The position numbers and the translations under genes are program-made. From NCBI GenBank assembly GCA_024196135.1, contig JAMQCK010000348.1:1-27069 (forward strand): a DNA stretch of 27,069 nucleotides, given 5' to 3'. The notes beneath the pieces are model-generated. The model ran no database searches and was not told the origin of the DNA. It saw only the letters and a list, made by a program, of their open reading frames with translations. Numbering within the stretch: position 1 is the first letter of the stretch; each line of letters begins with the position of its first letter. This DNA is from Pleurotus ostreatus/Saccharomyces cerevisiae fusant (taxonomy: Eukaryota > Opisthokonta). This document shows positions 11,247 to 21,553 of this stretch, piece after piece.

Positions 11247-12566
11247 ATGTCTACATCGAGGAGGCGCACGAACCGTCGCGTCGTCGACGAGGAGATTGAG
11301 GACGCGCAGCCGAGTCAGGACGCGTCACAGAGCCAGAGGAGGGGCTCGAACAGACAAGCACCTAGGCGCGCGCGATCGCAGCCAGAGAGCGACGATGGAC
11401 TCGAAGTCGAGGATGACGAGGCGCCCATTGACGTCGACAATCTTGCGGATGCACCCATTACAGACTCTGCTGCTCTCACTATCAAGGGGTACGCGCAAGA
11501 TTGGGGCAGAATCCAGGAAAGGATCATGCAGAGCGCGAGGACTATCACCGAGGTCGGAGAAGCGACAGCAGACGCGGCAGAGGGTCAAGAGAGGGAGAAG
11601 GTGCGCAAATATGCTTAATTTCCCTGACCAGCTCAATGACTCTTTGAAGGGTATCAAAGACCTAGACAAGGTAATGCGCGAGCTCATCGACGTCGCTGCG
11701 GACATGAACGCGCACGAGATGAGCTTGGAGGATATCCATGGCAGACTGGTTGCCGGAGAAGAGATCGTGAGCAGGGCTCCGCGAATTTCTGCATCATCGA
11801 CTGACCTTCGCGCCCAGGTCGGTCTACGAGAGAAGTACAAGGCCGACGTCGTTGAACGAATGAATGCGTACAACTCCAAGACGAGTCGCCAAAAGTACGC
11901 GAAAGTTAAGGAATATGCAACTTTCCGGGAGCAAGTCTTCGTACGTGGATGCTACCCACCAGCCGTCATTGCCCATAGCTCACCTTGCTATAGCAAGTCG
12001 AACACCCCGACGAACCCATGCCTCCCGTGTCAGAGTTTATACCGAAGGGTAAGCAGCTGCTCGCTCTCTGCTGGTAGTTTTTACTGATCTTGCCCCACAG
12101 AGGACGGCGACGAAAGCGACGACGACGACATGGAAGTCGGCGGTGTTTCGCAAACCTTCACCTGTCCCCTCACCCTCGGCGTGCTCAAGGATCCCCACAC
12201 ATCGTACGTACCTTCACCTCCCTCCTCCCCTCGTCCTTCTTCCCTATCCCCTCGTCCCTTTTCCCTCCCCTTCCCTACACATCCTCTCGTCCGCCCCCCA
12301 CCCTCCCCACCCTCTCGAACCCCAACTTACCGACCCCCAGCAAACTCTGCGGCCACTCCTACTCCGGCGCCGCCATCAAGGACTACTTCAACTCCGGCCG
12401 CAAGGGCGAGCGCAAGCAGTGCCCCGCCGCCGGGTGCAGCACGCAGCTCGCGCGCTCGGACGTGGAGGAGGACGCGGCGCTCGCGCGGCGCGTGAAGCTG
12501 TGGGAGCGGCGGCAGAAGCGGGCGCAGGAGAAGGCGGATGAGGATGTGGATGAGGTGGTGGAATGA
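11247..12566 (+). CDS. NSE2: SUMO E3 ligase Nse2/Mms21 of the SMC5/6 complex, 6 exons, 325 aa
   Basis: Exons 11247-11600, 11650-11766, 11818-11940, 11994-12048, 12101-12203 and 12341-12566. The N-terminal ~110 residues are charged and low-complexity. Residues about 110-215 are predicted helical coiled coil (DKVMRELIDVAADMNAHEM; REKYKADVVERMNAYNSK), as in Nse2 proteins, which dock on the Smc5 arm. The SP-RING follows: C238-P-L-T, K-L-C254-G-H256-S-Y, and Q-C278-P-A-A-G-C283, the zinc ligand set of MMS21-type ligases. The C-terminal tail is Lys/Glu-rich. Nse2 attaches SUMO to repair and cohesion proteins. The first intron boundary is the least sure: the acceptor at 11649 gives a normal 49-nt intron, while the one at 11631 would give an unlikely 31-nt intron and six extra residues; both keep frame. 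The last intron is 137 nt and pyrimidine-rich. Confidence 0.9.
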
Positions 12567-12917
12567 GGGGAGGGAGAAGCGACGAAGAGTTGGTGTTCGC
12601 AGTAAGCCTCACAGACGTCTGCTTTCTTGCTTCATGATATATGTACTGCTGCTCTAATCTGTACAGTATAGCGCGGTCGAGTTATGCAGAACACTCGGTT
12701 CAATATTCAACGACACGGATGCCGTCAGACCGATTTGTCGATGCGGACATACAGCGGACACGCACTCTTCATATATGCCTTCTCATTGAAATCACCCTTG
12801 TATTGACCTCATCTTACTCGTATTTAGAAGCTCTTGCCACGGGATAGCTGGAGCTTACTGCACATTGCTAACGTGCAGGTTCATCTCTGCTTCATCACTC
12901 GCCTTCGTATCCTCAGA
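12567..12917. other. Intergenic region without a recognisable gene
   Basis: No feature is supported in the 351 nt between the NSE2 stop and the next start. It should contain the 3' end of NSE2 and the promoter of the membrane-protein gene. No TATA element stands out. Confidence 0.4.
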
Positions 12918-14255
12918 ATGGGCACTGGCGGTTTCTTCCCTAGTTTGCCATCTCAGCCCAGCGTGAGTCGTCTTCGGTTCTTCAGACGCGGCAATTACTT
13001 TGGATACTAACCTACCCACCCAAATTTTAGGCTGATCTCGACTTTGACTTCAGCGCGGGGCATGATGACGAGCGTTTCGGTGCAGGCTCTTTGCCCGATC
13101 CCGTAGAAGGGAATTCGGATTGGGTGAGTGCGCATTCGAAGTCTCTACTTATCTTAGTAGTAGCACTGAACGGTCACTTTCAACCTCGTAGCACGCACAC
13201 GAGGAAGATATCGATACGACAACAGTGTGGGCCGCATACGTGCAGGAAGCAAGTGCCTATGACCGCGAACGCTTCTCGACTTGGAATCAGAGGCTGGATG
13301 TGCAACTGTTGTTTGTGAGTGTCTAAACATCCCTTTTAGCGTTCGAGTTTCCCTCGTCCCCCTGCCAACCCCCTTCCCTGGCGAGCTATGATGCCAATTG
13401 CTCCTCTATGTAGAATGGCTTATACGTGGCCGTGACCATGCCCCTGCTGGCGGAGACGTCGCATCTCTTGCAGGTCGACTTTCCTACGCGAGCGGCATAC
13501 GTGACGAACACTGCGCTCGCGGTCGGCACAACGTTGAGCGTCATGTCTGCTGTCATGTGTTTGCATTGCAAGCACTGGCTAGGCGGGTACAAGGTGTGTC
13601 TGCGAGTTCTGCAGCCTGTCCACTATCGGGCGAACGTAGTCGTGACAGGCGGAAGGCCTATTCAGAGGCGCCACCGAGCGCGACGAGAACATACAGCAAG
13701 CAAGCCGATTGCGCCAATACGTCAGTAACCCCCCAACCTCTCACCTCTCACTGCTCACCACTCGCACCCACCCAGCGCCACGACGGCCTCCAGCGCTTCC
13801 GCGTCCCCGCCATCATCGACAGCGTCGCGCTCCTCATCTACTTTGCTCTCGTCGCCTTCGCCGTCGGCCTCATCGCCTTCCTCTGGGATCTTGCGCGCTT
13901 CATCGCGTATATCGTGCTGGCTTTGTGCTTGATTGTCGTACTCTTTCATGTGGGGACGACGATGATTCAGTGCGCGACGCCGCAGGCGCCGTATCGGACG
14001 CCGTTGGCGGCGTTCTTGACGAGGGCGTGGGGGAGGGTGAGGGCGAAGGCGCGGTGTGGGAGTGGGAGGGAGAATAAAGGGCGGCGGGGTGCGCTGTCAT
14101 TGGAAGAGAGGGAGATGGAGGATATCGGGCGGAGGAAGGGCGAGTGGGACGCGCAGGCTTTGCGCTGGTTGCGGAAGCACGGTCGATGGGTGCGTACAAG
14201 GCGGATGGCGGCTATGGCTGAAGCTAAGCGCAAGAAATCCGAGGAGATGGTTTGA
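12918..14255 (+). CDS. DUF6535-like membrane protein, 6 exons, 330 aa
   Basis: Exons 12918-12962, 13031-13123, 13192-13314, 13414-13593, 13649-13720 and 13776-14255 all break in phase 0. The hallmark block VWAAYVQEASAYDRERFSTW then NQRLDVQLLF leads into a first membrane segment (about residues 90-107), followed by a second (115-139), the motif RLRQYRHDGLQRFRVPAIID, and two close membrane segments (about 184-208 and 212-232). This order and the RxRxYRxDGLxRFRxPAxI motif match the DUF6535 family, which is large and of unknown function in Agaricomycetes. The C-terminal ~95 residues are basic and probably cytosolic. At 330 aa it is shorter than many family members, which often carry a long C-terminal extension. 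No function is proposed. Confidence 0.82.
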
Positions 14256-14803
14256 CATTCTCGTTGGACATGGATATAACCCCCACGCTTTCTGCCCTTT
14301 GCCTCATCCCCCAACTCCCAACTCACCTATTCCACGCTCTCGTGTATTTATGGAATCTCCCCTGTTCCTTGCCCTCACAGTCAACACACACACGTCGTCT
14401 AAATTGGCCCTTTTCCCTCACGTGGGCGCGTGGGACCATGCAACGCCACGCGTGGGACCATAGTAACACGCGTCCTCCGCTCATTATGCCAGGAACGGCC
14501 GCCATCCGAAAGGTGACTGGGGTTGACCTCGTCGACGTGCTTAACTGTTTGCAACTTTGCAATGTACACTCCGACAAGGTGCGCTTTTCCTGCATACGGG
14601 CGTCTTCTATACAGCTAGCTTTGCGACCGAGTATAGGAAGGATCGTCGACGGCACGTCTGGGCCCTGGCCCTCATCGGCAATCTCTCGGAAGAAACATGC
14701 TGATCACGGTCATATTGTCGCTAAGAGACCATCGGTCGTCGGGCTCCACTCGCATTCTGTTCCTCTGCCCGTTGCACTGGGTCGTTGTCATGCTCGCCAT
14801 ACT
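14256..14803. other. Intergenic region with CACGTG and CCACGCGTGG motifs
   Basis: No gene is supported. An E-box CACGTG lies at 14419-14424, a 10-bp palindrome CCACGCGTGG at 14446-14455, and the 12-mer GCGTGGGACCAT is directly repeated at 14428-14439 and 14450-14461 (22 bp apart). A short frame from 14487 with a plausible GTGCGC...TATAG intron was seen but has no recognisable content. Confidence 0.4.
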
Positions 14804-14809
14804 TATAGA
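14804..14809 (+). promoter_or_regulatory. Candidate TATA element of the secreted Ser-rich protein gene
   Basis: ACTTATAGAC lies about 100 nt upstream of the putative 5'-UTR intron at 14907. It is only a partial match to TATAAA, and the assignment rests on its place relative to the intron. Confidence 0.3.
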
Positions 14810-14906
14810 CGGCGTGCTCGCTATCAGATCTCATTCCTTTCCTCGCTCTCACCGAAGTTCAAGCTCAGGTCTTGACTTCTCTTTCCTTCGTTTCTTCGTT
14901 CTTTCT

Positions 14907-14961
14907 GTGAGTATCGGTTCGACGCAGCTTTGGAGGTTATGATGCTGACCAGGACTCGTAG
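14907..14961 (+). other. Probable 5'-UTR intron of the secreted Ser-rich protein gene
   Basis: A 55-nt segment starts with the consensus donor GTGAGT, has GCTGAC as a branch site and ends in CGTAG. It has the same size and signals as the coding introns of this window and lies 92 nt before the ATG at 15054, in a CT-rich leader. No long frame crosses it, so it would be a leader intron. Confidence 0.5.
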
Positions 14962-15053
14962 ATCGCTGGCGTATCCTCTTCTTCCCTCTTCACATCCCAC
15001 TTCACTTTTCCATTCTAATCCGTAACTTTTCAACCCCATTACCGTCGTTCAAT

Positions 15054-16339
15054 ATGTTTGCGAAGGGTGCTATTCTCGCGATCACGTACTTGTCCCTCTG
15101 CCTCGTGAGGGCAGCACCGATCCCTCGTGAAGTGCCTCAGGGTGAGTTACTGCAGGTTCAAGGTCTCATCATCTTGCTCACGTCCCGTCAGAGCACTCTC
15201 ACGAGAAGTACCTCACCTTGGTCCGGGCGAGCTTGGCTCTCGACAACCCGCAGAACCTCGGTGACCCCGTCTTCGCCCTCCTCGGCAACGCCGCTGCCCA
15301 GCAAGGCCTCGGCGACTCCACCGACCCCGACTGCCTCCAGCAAGCGATCGCCGACCAGGCATTCACGAACGCAAAGGCCGCAAACGACGTCGACGGCATG
15401 GTCGGCGCGCTCGTCTACCGCGCGCTCGAGCGCAACTCCGGCAAGGTCGGCGCGGCGAGCAACGCGTGCACGAGCGTGACCGCGACGAACCCGGAGATCG
15501 CCGCGCTGCAGCAGCACCAGGACCCGGCGAGCGACGGCGCGGCGGACACGAACAAGCAGATCACGCTCGAGCTCGCAAGGCAGATTGCCAGTGTGGGCGG
15601 GGACCCGCAGCAGGCGCTCGAGTCGGGCACGTTCGCGCCGGGCGATGTGAACGACCCGACGGCGGCGGGGAACACGTGCGACGACCAGAATGATACGGAG
15701 GGCTGCATTTTTACGCAGAACCTGCTTGTTGAGGACGCGACGGCGGAGGAGATCGACGCGGCTGTCCCGGGCAGCGGCTCGTCTTCGTCGGCCAGCTCGT
15801 CAGGTGTGAGCGGCGGTGCTGCTGCTGTCGCCTCTGGCAGCTCCAGCACGGCCTCCGCGGCTGCTTCGTCTTCCACCGCTTCTAGCAGCAACTCGAACAG
15901 CGGCAGCATCAGCTGTGGCGGCTCCGCCGACTCGAGCAGCAGCTCCTCGAACAACTCGGGCAGCTCCTCCAACTCGTCGAGCAACAACTCCGGCAACGCC
16001 AACAGCAGTGCCGCCTCCGCTACCTCCAGCGCTGCCGCCTCTGCCTCCTCCGCCGCCTCTTCCAGCTCATCCTCATCCTCGAGCTCGTCGTCCTCCACCT
16101 CCGGCAACCTCCAAACCTTCACCGGCGACCTCGGCGGCGCCGCCCCCGCTGTCACCCCGGGCGGCCGCGGCTTCCAGGTCGAGGGCAACGACGACTTCCT
16201 GAACGCGGCCGCCGCGCTCGGCCGCTCGTGCGACGTGCAGCACAACAAGTGCGCGAACGCGGCGAACTCGGGCGGCGGGTTCTCGGTTGGGGACTGCGAC
16301 CAGCAGAACACGCAGTGCCGCGCGGCGGCGAGTGCTTGA
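15054..16339 (+). CDS. Secreted Ser/Ala/Asn-rich protein with Cys-containing C-terminal domain, 411 aa
   Basis: Exons 15054-15141 and 15192-16339 flank a 50-nt intron. The N-terminus MFAKGAILAITYLSLCLVRA is a signal peptide with likely cleavage before APIPREV. Residues about 30-225 form an Ala/Gln/Asp-rich domain with few Cys. A linker of about 110 residues made almost only of Ser, Ala, Asn and Gly follows (about 228-335), a likely O-glycosylated spacer as in wall-associated proteins. The last ~75 residues form a compact domain with the pattern GFQVEGNDDF, then RSCDVQHNKCANAAN, then DCDQQNTQCRAA, holding four Cys that could pair in two disulfides. I recall this Cys pattern from uncharacterised secreted basidiomycete proteins. 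No membrane anchor or GPI signal is seen at the C-terminus. Function unknown; cell wall or extracellular location inferred. Confidence 0.8.
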
Positions 16340-16691
16340 GGTGTTGGGTGCTTGAGGAAGTAGGGAGCGCAGGATTGGAATCACTTGACGATTATACGGA
16401 TACTTTGGAACTTTTGGATGTGTTAGTAGGAACTAGTTGGATGGTACATAACGCCAGTTTTATTCTTTTGCTTTTCTTTCTCGGTCAGGATGAGTGAATG
16501 CGGAAGATTGGGAGAGCGACGGTTGTGCCTTCCATGGCTTCCTAACTTTGAAAGCAACTCCGCCCTTCTCCCGCGTAGCGGTGTAGCGCATTACCCTGTT
16601 CACCAAGCAGGGTCACCAGACACAGTGGACCGTCCATAAGACAGGAGCACTGAGTAAGGGCATCGAGTCATTCGTCGTCCTCGCGCCATCC
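16340..16691. other. Intergenic region without a recognisable gene
   Basis: Same-strand spacer between the Ser-rich protein gene and the second DJ-1-like gene. It should hold the terminator of the former and the upstream promoter of the latter. I see no repeats or RNA gene in it. Confidence 0.4.
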
Positions 16692-16698
16692 TATATAT
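16692..16698 (+). promoter_or_regulatory. TATATAT element immediately before the DJ-1-like paralog 2 start
   Basis: TATATAT ends three bases before the first ATG (16702). If it acts as a TATA box, transcription would begin about 25-35 nt downstream, past that ATG, and the first usable start would be the ATG at 16759 in CCCATGGCG. Confidence 0.4.
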
Positions 16699-16701
16699 CA
16701 G

Positions 16702-17514
16702 ATGCTCACCGACTGGTTCAAGGGGCTTACTCTTGCCCTCTTCGCAGGCTTTGCACCCATGGCGGACAATACTACCAGGTCAGTGATGCTACTCCTCTTG
16801 AAGTCCATTGCTCAATTCACTGACATGCGAACAAACAGCTCCCTGCCCGTCAACGTCGGCGTGATCCTGTTCCCCGGCTTCCAAGCCCTCGACGTCTTCG
16901 GCCCCCTCGACGCCCTCAACATCCTCTCCCGCTCCTACCCCCTCAACCTCTCCCTCATCTCCAGCCTCCCCACCCTCGACCCCGTCTCCACCCAAGTACC
17001 CGCCTCCGTCAACGCCATCACCGGCGCCCCCACCGCCAACTCGCACTTTGCCCAGTCCCTCGTCCCCACGCACACCATCCACTCCCCGCCCGTCTCTTTG
17101 GACGTCCTCCTCATCCCCGGCGGCCTCGGCACGCGCGCGCACGACCTCGAGCCGCTCATCGCCTACATCGCGCGCGCCGCGCAATCTACGAAGTACGTCC
17201 TCACCGTCTGCACTGGCTCCTGGCTCGCCGCGCGCGCGGGCGCGCTCGACGGGAAGCGCGCGACGTCGAACAAGCGCTCGTGGGCGGGGCGCGAGGGGCT
17301 GGGGAACGGGACGGAGTGGGTGGCGCACGCGCGGTGGGTGCAGGACGGGGATACGTGGACGTCGTCGGGGGTGAGTGCGGGGATTGATATGCTGCTGGCG
17401 TGGATGGAGAGCGTGTTTGGGGCGGGGGTGGCGGAGGAGGTGGCGAATGGGATGGAGTATGAAAGGCACACGGATCCGAGCTGGGATCCGTTTGCCGACC
17501 TATATGGGCTGTAG
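16702..17514 (+). CDS. DJ-1/PfpI-family protein (paralog 2), 250 aa
   Basis: Exons 16702-16778 and 16839-17514 flank a 60-nt intron placed after 77 coding nt, exactly as in the paralog at 2675-3459. The body is closely similar: VNVGVILFPGFQALDVFGP, PGG at residues 119-121, VCTGSW with candidate nucleophile Cys150, and TSNKRSWAGREGLGNGTEW, ending DPFADLYGL. A short insertion (about residues 78-92) precedes SHFAQSLVPTHTIH. The N-terminal 19 residues align with the paralog's signal peptide but carry Asp and end FAPMADNTT, a poorer signal. An in-frame ATG at 16759 would give a cytosolic form of 231 aa (MADNTT...). Third positions in the 5' half are strongly C-biased. The substrate is unknown. Together the two genes point to an old duplication with inversion, kept within about 14 kb. 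Confidence 0.88.
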   Translation: MLTDWFKGLTLALFAGFAPMADNTTRSVMLLLLKSIAQFTDMRTNSSLPVNVGVILFPGFQALDVFGPLDALNILSRSYPLNLSLISSLPTLDPVSTQVPASVNAITGAPTANSHFAQSLVPTHTIHSPPVSLDVLLIPGGLGTRAHDLEPLIAYIARAAQSTKYVLTVCTGSWLAARAGALDGKRATSNKRSWAGREGLGNGTEWVAHARWVQDGDTWTSSGVSAGIDMLLAWMESVFGAGVAEEVANGMEYERHTDPSWDPFADLYGL

Positions 17515-17704
17515 GCTGTAGGAAAGACGGAATATCTCGAATCAAATGTAAGATGAGCTCTTGACGGTATTTGCGAGACACGTGTGGCATCGGTCATAAG
17601 GCAGGACTCACTGGTGACTTCGAGTGATCGAAGCCAGCAATGCAAGAGAATAATGATACACGGCGCACACAAGATACACCAACGTCCGCGGTCCGGCAGA
17701 TGCC

Positions 17705-18958
17705 CTACTGCCCAAAATACTCCTCCACCAACGCCTTCTTCCGCAACTCCAACAACAGCTCCTCCATATCCCCATGTGTCGGCAACTTCGGCGGTAGCAA
17801 GTTCTCCGTTGCGAGGAAGGGGATGTAGGACGCGGCGGCCTGCGCGTGCTGATACGCAGGATCCGTCGGCGCGGCGGCGAAGGCGTCGAGGGGTACGGTG
17901 ACGGCGGGTTTTGCAGAGGCGGCAGGTTTGGCGGTGGCGGCAGCGCCCTTGTCCGTCTTCGAGCGCTTCGCGTCGTCTTCGGCGGACGCCATCTCCGCGT
18001 CGCCGTCCGCGTCTGCTTTGCGTTTGGTAGAGGGGCGCGAGTCGTCTGTAGATGCGACGCCGACTTTGATCGCGGATGGGGGGACGGGTGGGGGTTTGGC
18101 GTCGGCTGGTAATCCCAGTGCTTCGCGTACAGTTTCGAATGCGTCGGCCCATTCTGTGGGAGGAAGAGTGGTCAGTGAGAGGTTCTTCTGAGATGGTATG
18201 GGTGCACGCACCTTCTTCCTCCGCATTTCGCTCGAACTGCAATAGGTTCTCGTCCGTCTCGTCCAGGTCACCGTAGTATGCTGGACCCTGGTTCAAGAAC
18301 TTCTTGTAGAATGCGTAGGCCTGGTTTTCCTCCTCCTCTTCGTGTTTCTTGCTCTCGAAGAGCTCCTTGACACCAGGAAGCTCCTTCGCGCGACCAAAGT
18401 ATCTGAAGAAACGTCAGTAGACGCGGAAAGTAAAAGGGGACATGATCACGCACTTGTAACCCTTGGTCCCCGGTACTTCCTTCCCGTCTGCATCCAACAT
18501 GGCTACATTTCGCCTGTAGTTCGCTCCTCCGAGGGCAATGATCTGGTTCTCCCAATGCCGCTTCTCGCGAAGAAGCTTGTTGATCTCGTCGTTCAAGTCT
18601 CGGACCTCATAGTCCGTCAGACCGGCTAGCGATGCGTGTCAGTTAGCATGTTCAAGTACGGCCAATACTTTGAGGGAAGTAAGGGGAGGGGAACACCATC
18701 TAGACTCACCATCCTGAATTTTCGACACCTTCCGACTGATCTCCCTCAAAATCTCCCCTCTCCAGCGCTCGCACTCGCGCATGCTCTTGCAGGCGCTCGC
18801 CATCCGCGGTCGGCGGTCCGCGCGCGTCCCGAGGCCCAGCTCGGCCGCCTGGGCCTCGCGGAAGCGGTAGAGCATAGACTGCGCCTTCTCCTCATTACGA
18901 GCCTGGTTGTGGGGGGTCAGTATGTTTTGTGAAATATCATGGCCCAAATTCTGACCAT
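17705..18958 (-). CDS. ISY1: Pre-mRNA splicing factor Isy1, 5 exons, 335 aa
   Basis: Coding exons 18958-18956, 18902-18710, 18625-18454, 18402-18212 and 18153-17705. The first coding exon is the ATG alone, split by a 53-nt intron from GCTCGTAATGAGG, giving MARNEEKAQSMLYRF, the canonical Isy1 N-terminus. Further conserved blocks are REISRKVSKIQDAGLTDYEV, RDLNDEINKLLREKRHWE and AMLDADGKEVPGTKGYKYFG, then AKELPGVKELF and YYGDLDETDENLLQFE. Isy1 belongs to the NineTeen complex and sits near the catalytic centre of the spliceosome before branching. The C-terminal part has a Lys/Ala/Asp-rich low-complexity insertion (KRKADADGDAEM onward) and ends in a helix ELLLELRKKALVEEYFGQ. It is longer than the yeast (235 aa) and human (285 aa) proteins because of this tail. 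Confidence 0.95.
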
Positions 18959-19242
18959 TTCGTCTTGGTGGTCGAGTGCGAAGCGCGCGGGACGCGTTAC
19001 GTCAGCAATTGATCGAGGCGTTGGATCGGCGCGAGGGACCGGTGTAGGTCCGCGTGGGTCCCTAGGGTCGCGTTACGTCCATGTCACGGTTCAACTTGCG
19101 ATTTAGCCTCCTGCAGGCAGGATTTGACTGGGGTTCGTAGGGGGAGCTCTAGCCATTTGGCACACTCACTCGCAGAGAAAAGGTCAGAAACAGTCATCAG
19201 GTATTGTAGGGTATAATTACAAGTCACTATCCGTCCTCTTCC

Positions 19243-21458
19243 TCAACACAACCACACCTTCCCCACACTAGGATCATGGTCGCTAACCCTCTCCGCATAT
19301 GTCTTCACCCAATTATTGACATGCACATGCTCGACCTCCACCCCCCGCCCCGCAATCGCCCCCGACACGAACGCGTGGTCCAGCTGCTGCGTGTTCTGGT
19401 CGTACACGTACGTGTACCGCTCGACCTCTTGGAGCCCCGCCGCCTCGTCGATCTCGACCAGGCCTGCGCCGTCGCCGGAACCAATATCCTCCAGCGCCTG
19501 CAACACCGACCGCGTCTGCGTATACTCGTTGAAGTCGCCCGCGACTATGATGTTGACCTCCGGGTCGATAGCGAGTATGTCCCCAGCGAAACTTGCGACC
19601 AACTCCACCTGGCTCGTCCGCTGCTCGACGCCGAGGTTGACCGGCGTGCGGCCGTTCGCGTGCGTCGTGCTGCTGCCGCCCTTCGAGGTGAGATGCAGGT
19701 TGATGGTGAAGAGTGAGGTGCCGTTGGGCGTGACCCAGTGCGCGACGAGGGGCTTGCGCGAGCTGTCCCAGGCGGGGTTGGCGGGCGCGATGCGGCCGGG
19801 GTTGAAGCTGAGGGGGGGAGGAGTTCAGAACGGTTGAGTTGAAGTGGGTTATATGCGCTTACTTCAGAATAGGTGTCCCGTCCTCCGACTCCTGCACCTC
19901 AGCCGCATCGAGCGCCGTCCCAGCAGACGAGCCCGAGACGAGCTGCAGCTTATCCGCGCGATACCTTTGAGCACCCATAGTCAATGATCGCTTACCGCCT
20001 CGCCGTCCGTCCCACTCACAGATACGCCTGCCTTATATTCCCGCCAGGCTGCCCACCGTCCTTCCCATCCTCCGGCGCGATGTCCACGAAGTCGTACACC
20101 ACACCACTGATATTCTTGATAGCATTGGCCAAAGTCGCCAGTGTCACATTCGCGCTGACCGTCCCATCGTCCGTCGGCCCCGAATTGTCTTGGATCTCCT
20201 GCACGAAGAGGATATCGGGGCTGAGGAGGTAGGAGGCGATGTGCTCGGCGACGGCAGGGACGTGGGAGGAGGTGGGGGCCATGTTTTCGACCTAGGCAAG
20301 TGATTAGCATGATATTCGTGCGCACAAAGGTCACTTGATACACTGTAAAAAGCAGACGCACATTGTAATCCCCAAAGAACAGGCCGCACGCATCGCCATC
20401 TGCCACGATACTCGTCGGTGGAGCCACCTCAGACGGAGTTGTCAACACAGTAGGTGCTGTCAGCGGAAGCACTTGATAATAGCCGAACTGGTAATGCACG
20501 ACGCCGACGATGTCGCTGAGGGTGACGCCAACGGCGACCTTGGGGTTGTCCGTGCCGTCGAGTGGACCGCCGACTTGGATAGTCTGCACGAGGATCGTCA
20601 GGCGGGAAACTAAGACGCATAAATGCGCATACACACCTCGGGATTTGCATCTGGGACACCGTCGGGACCTAGCATGACCGATCAGCACCGAAGCAAACAT
20701 CGGGTGGAGTGGGGGCATACCGAAGTTCAGCGACAGACCCCCGCGCCCATTCTTCCCCGTCACCGTCCAATTCCCGTACGCCCAGAACTCGCCGTAGCTA
20801 TTCTCAAAGTTCAACGCCGTAGGACTCGGAATCAGCACAAGTTGCCCCTCCAAGCTCTCCCAGAAGTCCAATCCATAGACGCTCGGCACCAAGGTCGGGT
20901 TGATCTCCTCAATTCTAGTCTGGTTGTTCGGCACCGACAGCCACCCATCGTCCCCCACGTCCAACGAGGACAGCTTCTGCGTCGGCGGCGACCTGTCGTA
21001 GCCAAGGATGACCGGGGTAACGGTGTTGTTCGATGAGAGCACCTCGATGTCGGACGGGGACGCGAGCTCGGTGAGGAAGAGGTAGTCGGGCTTGGAGGAG
21101 GAGCGGTACTCCTGGACGGTACCGGATAGTGAGATCGAGTCCCCAACGGCGACGGAGTCGAGCACGTCGGAAGATGTGGTGTAGACGTAGAGGCCGGTGG
21201 AGACGCGCACGTCCTCGACTGGGTCTCCTGCTAGGTAGAAGCCCGAGTCCGCCTGCACGTCGTCGTCAACTTCGTCTACCGAAAGCCATCGCACGCAACA
21301 CGCACCTTCGCAGTCACCAGTCCAGTGACGCCGCTGACTTTCTGCCCCGCGAACGGCGATTGGTACGCGTTTCCTTGAATCTCAGCGATGCTCGTGGATG
21401 CCGTGCCCTCATACAGCGCCGACAGGACCGCCAGAGTGTGCAGGAAGCGCGTCGCCAT
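19243..21458 (-). CDS. Secreted endonuclease/exonuclease/phosphatase-fold nuclease (ExeM/NucH-like), 7 exons, 625 aa
   Basis: Exons 21458-21306, 21252-20721, 20668-20637, 20583-20362, 20291-20020, 19964-19863 and 19807-19243. The N-terminus MATRFLHTLAVLSALYEGTA is a signal peptide. Residues about 24-240 form the OB-like N-terminal domain of extracellular nucleases (IAEIQGNAYQSPFAGQKVSG, VTGLVTAKADSGFYL). The EEP catalytic domain follows: GDYNVENM (about 310-317), FVQEIQD with the metal-binding Glu at 345, INLHLTSKGG, VAGDFNEY (Asp529, Asn531), LDHAFVSG, and the terminal SDHDPSV with the catalytic Asp-His at 614-615. All family catalytic residues are present, so it is probably an active Mg-dependent DNase or phosphodiesterase for extracellular nucleic acid. 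It lies next to the repeat array and is the last recognisable protein gene before the right end. Confidence 0.88.
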
Positions 21459-21553
21459 GTCAAGGAGCGGTGCGAACGTGCTGCCTATTCCGCCTATCGC
21501 GCTGCTACTTGAGCTGAATATATGTCTCGAGCATGAGAAGGGTATTCAGGTAC

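Noticed and set aside
14487..14875. Possible small gene in the spacer before the Ser-rich protein gene
   Set aside because: A plausible intron (GTGCGC...TATAG) exists, but the encoded sequence is unrecognisable and the frame runs into the presumed promoter and leader of the next gene.
15415..16311. 298-codon antisense frame rich in Glu/Leu/Ala
   Set aside because: It is the mirror of the Ser/Ala-rich codons of the secreted protein and has no start context or domain of its own.
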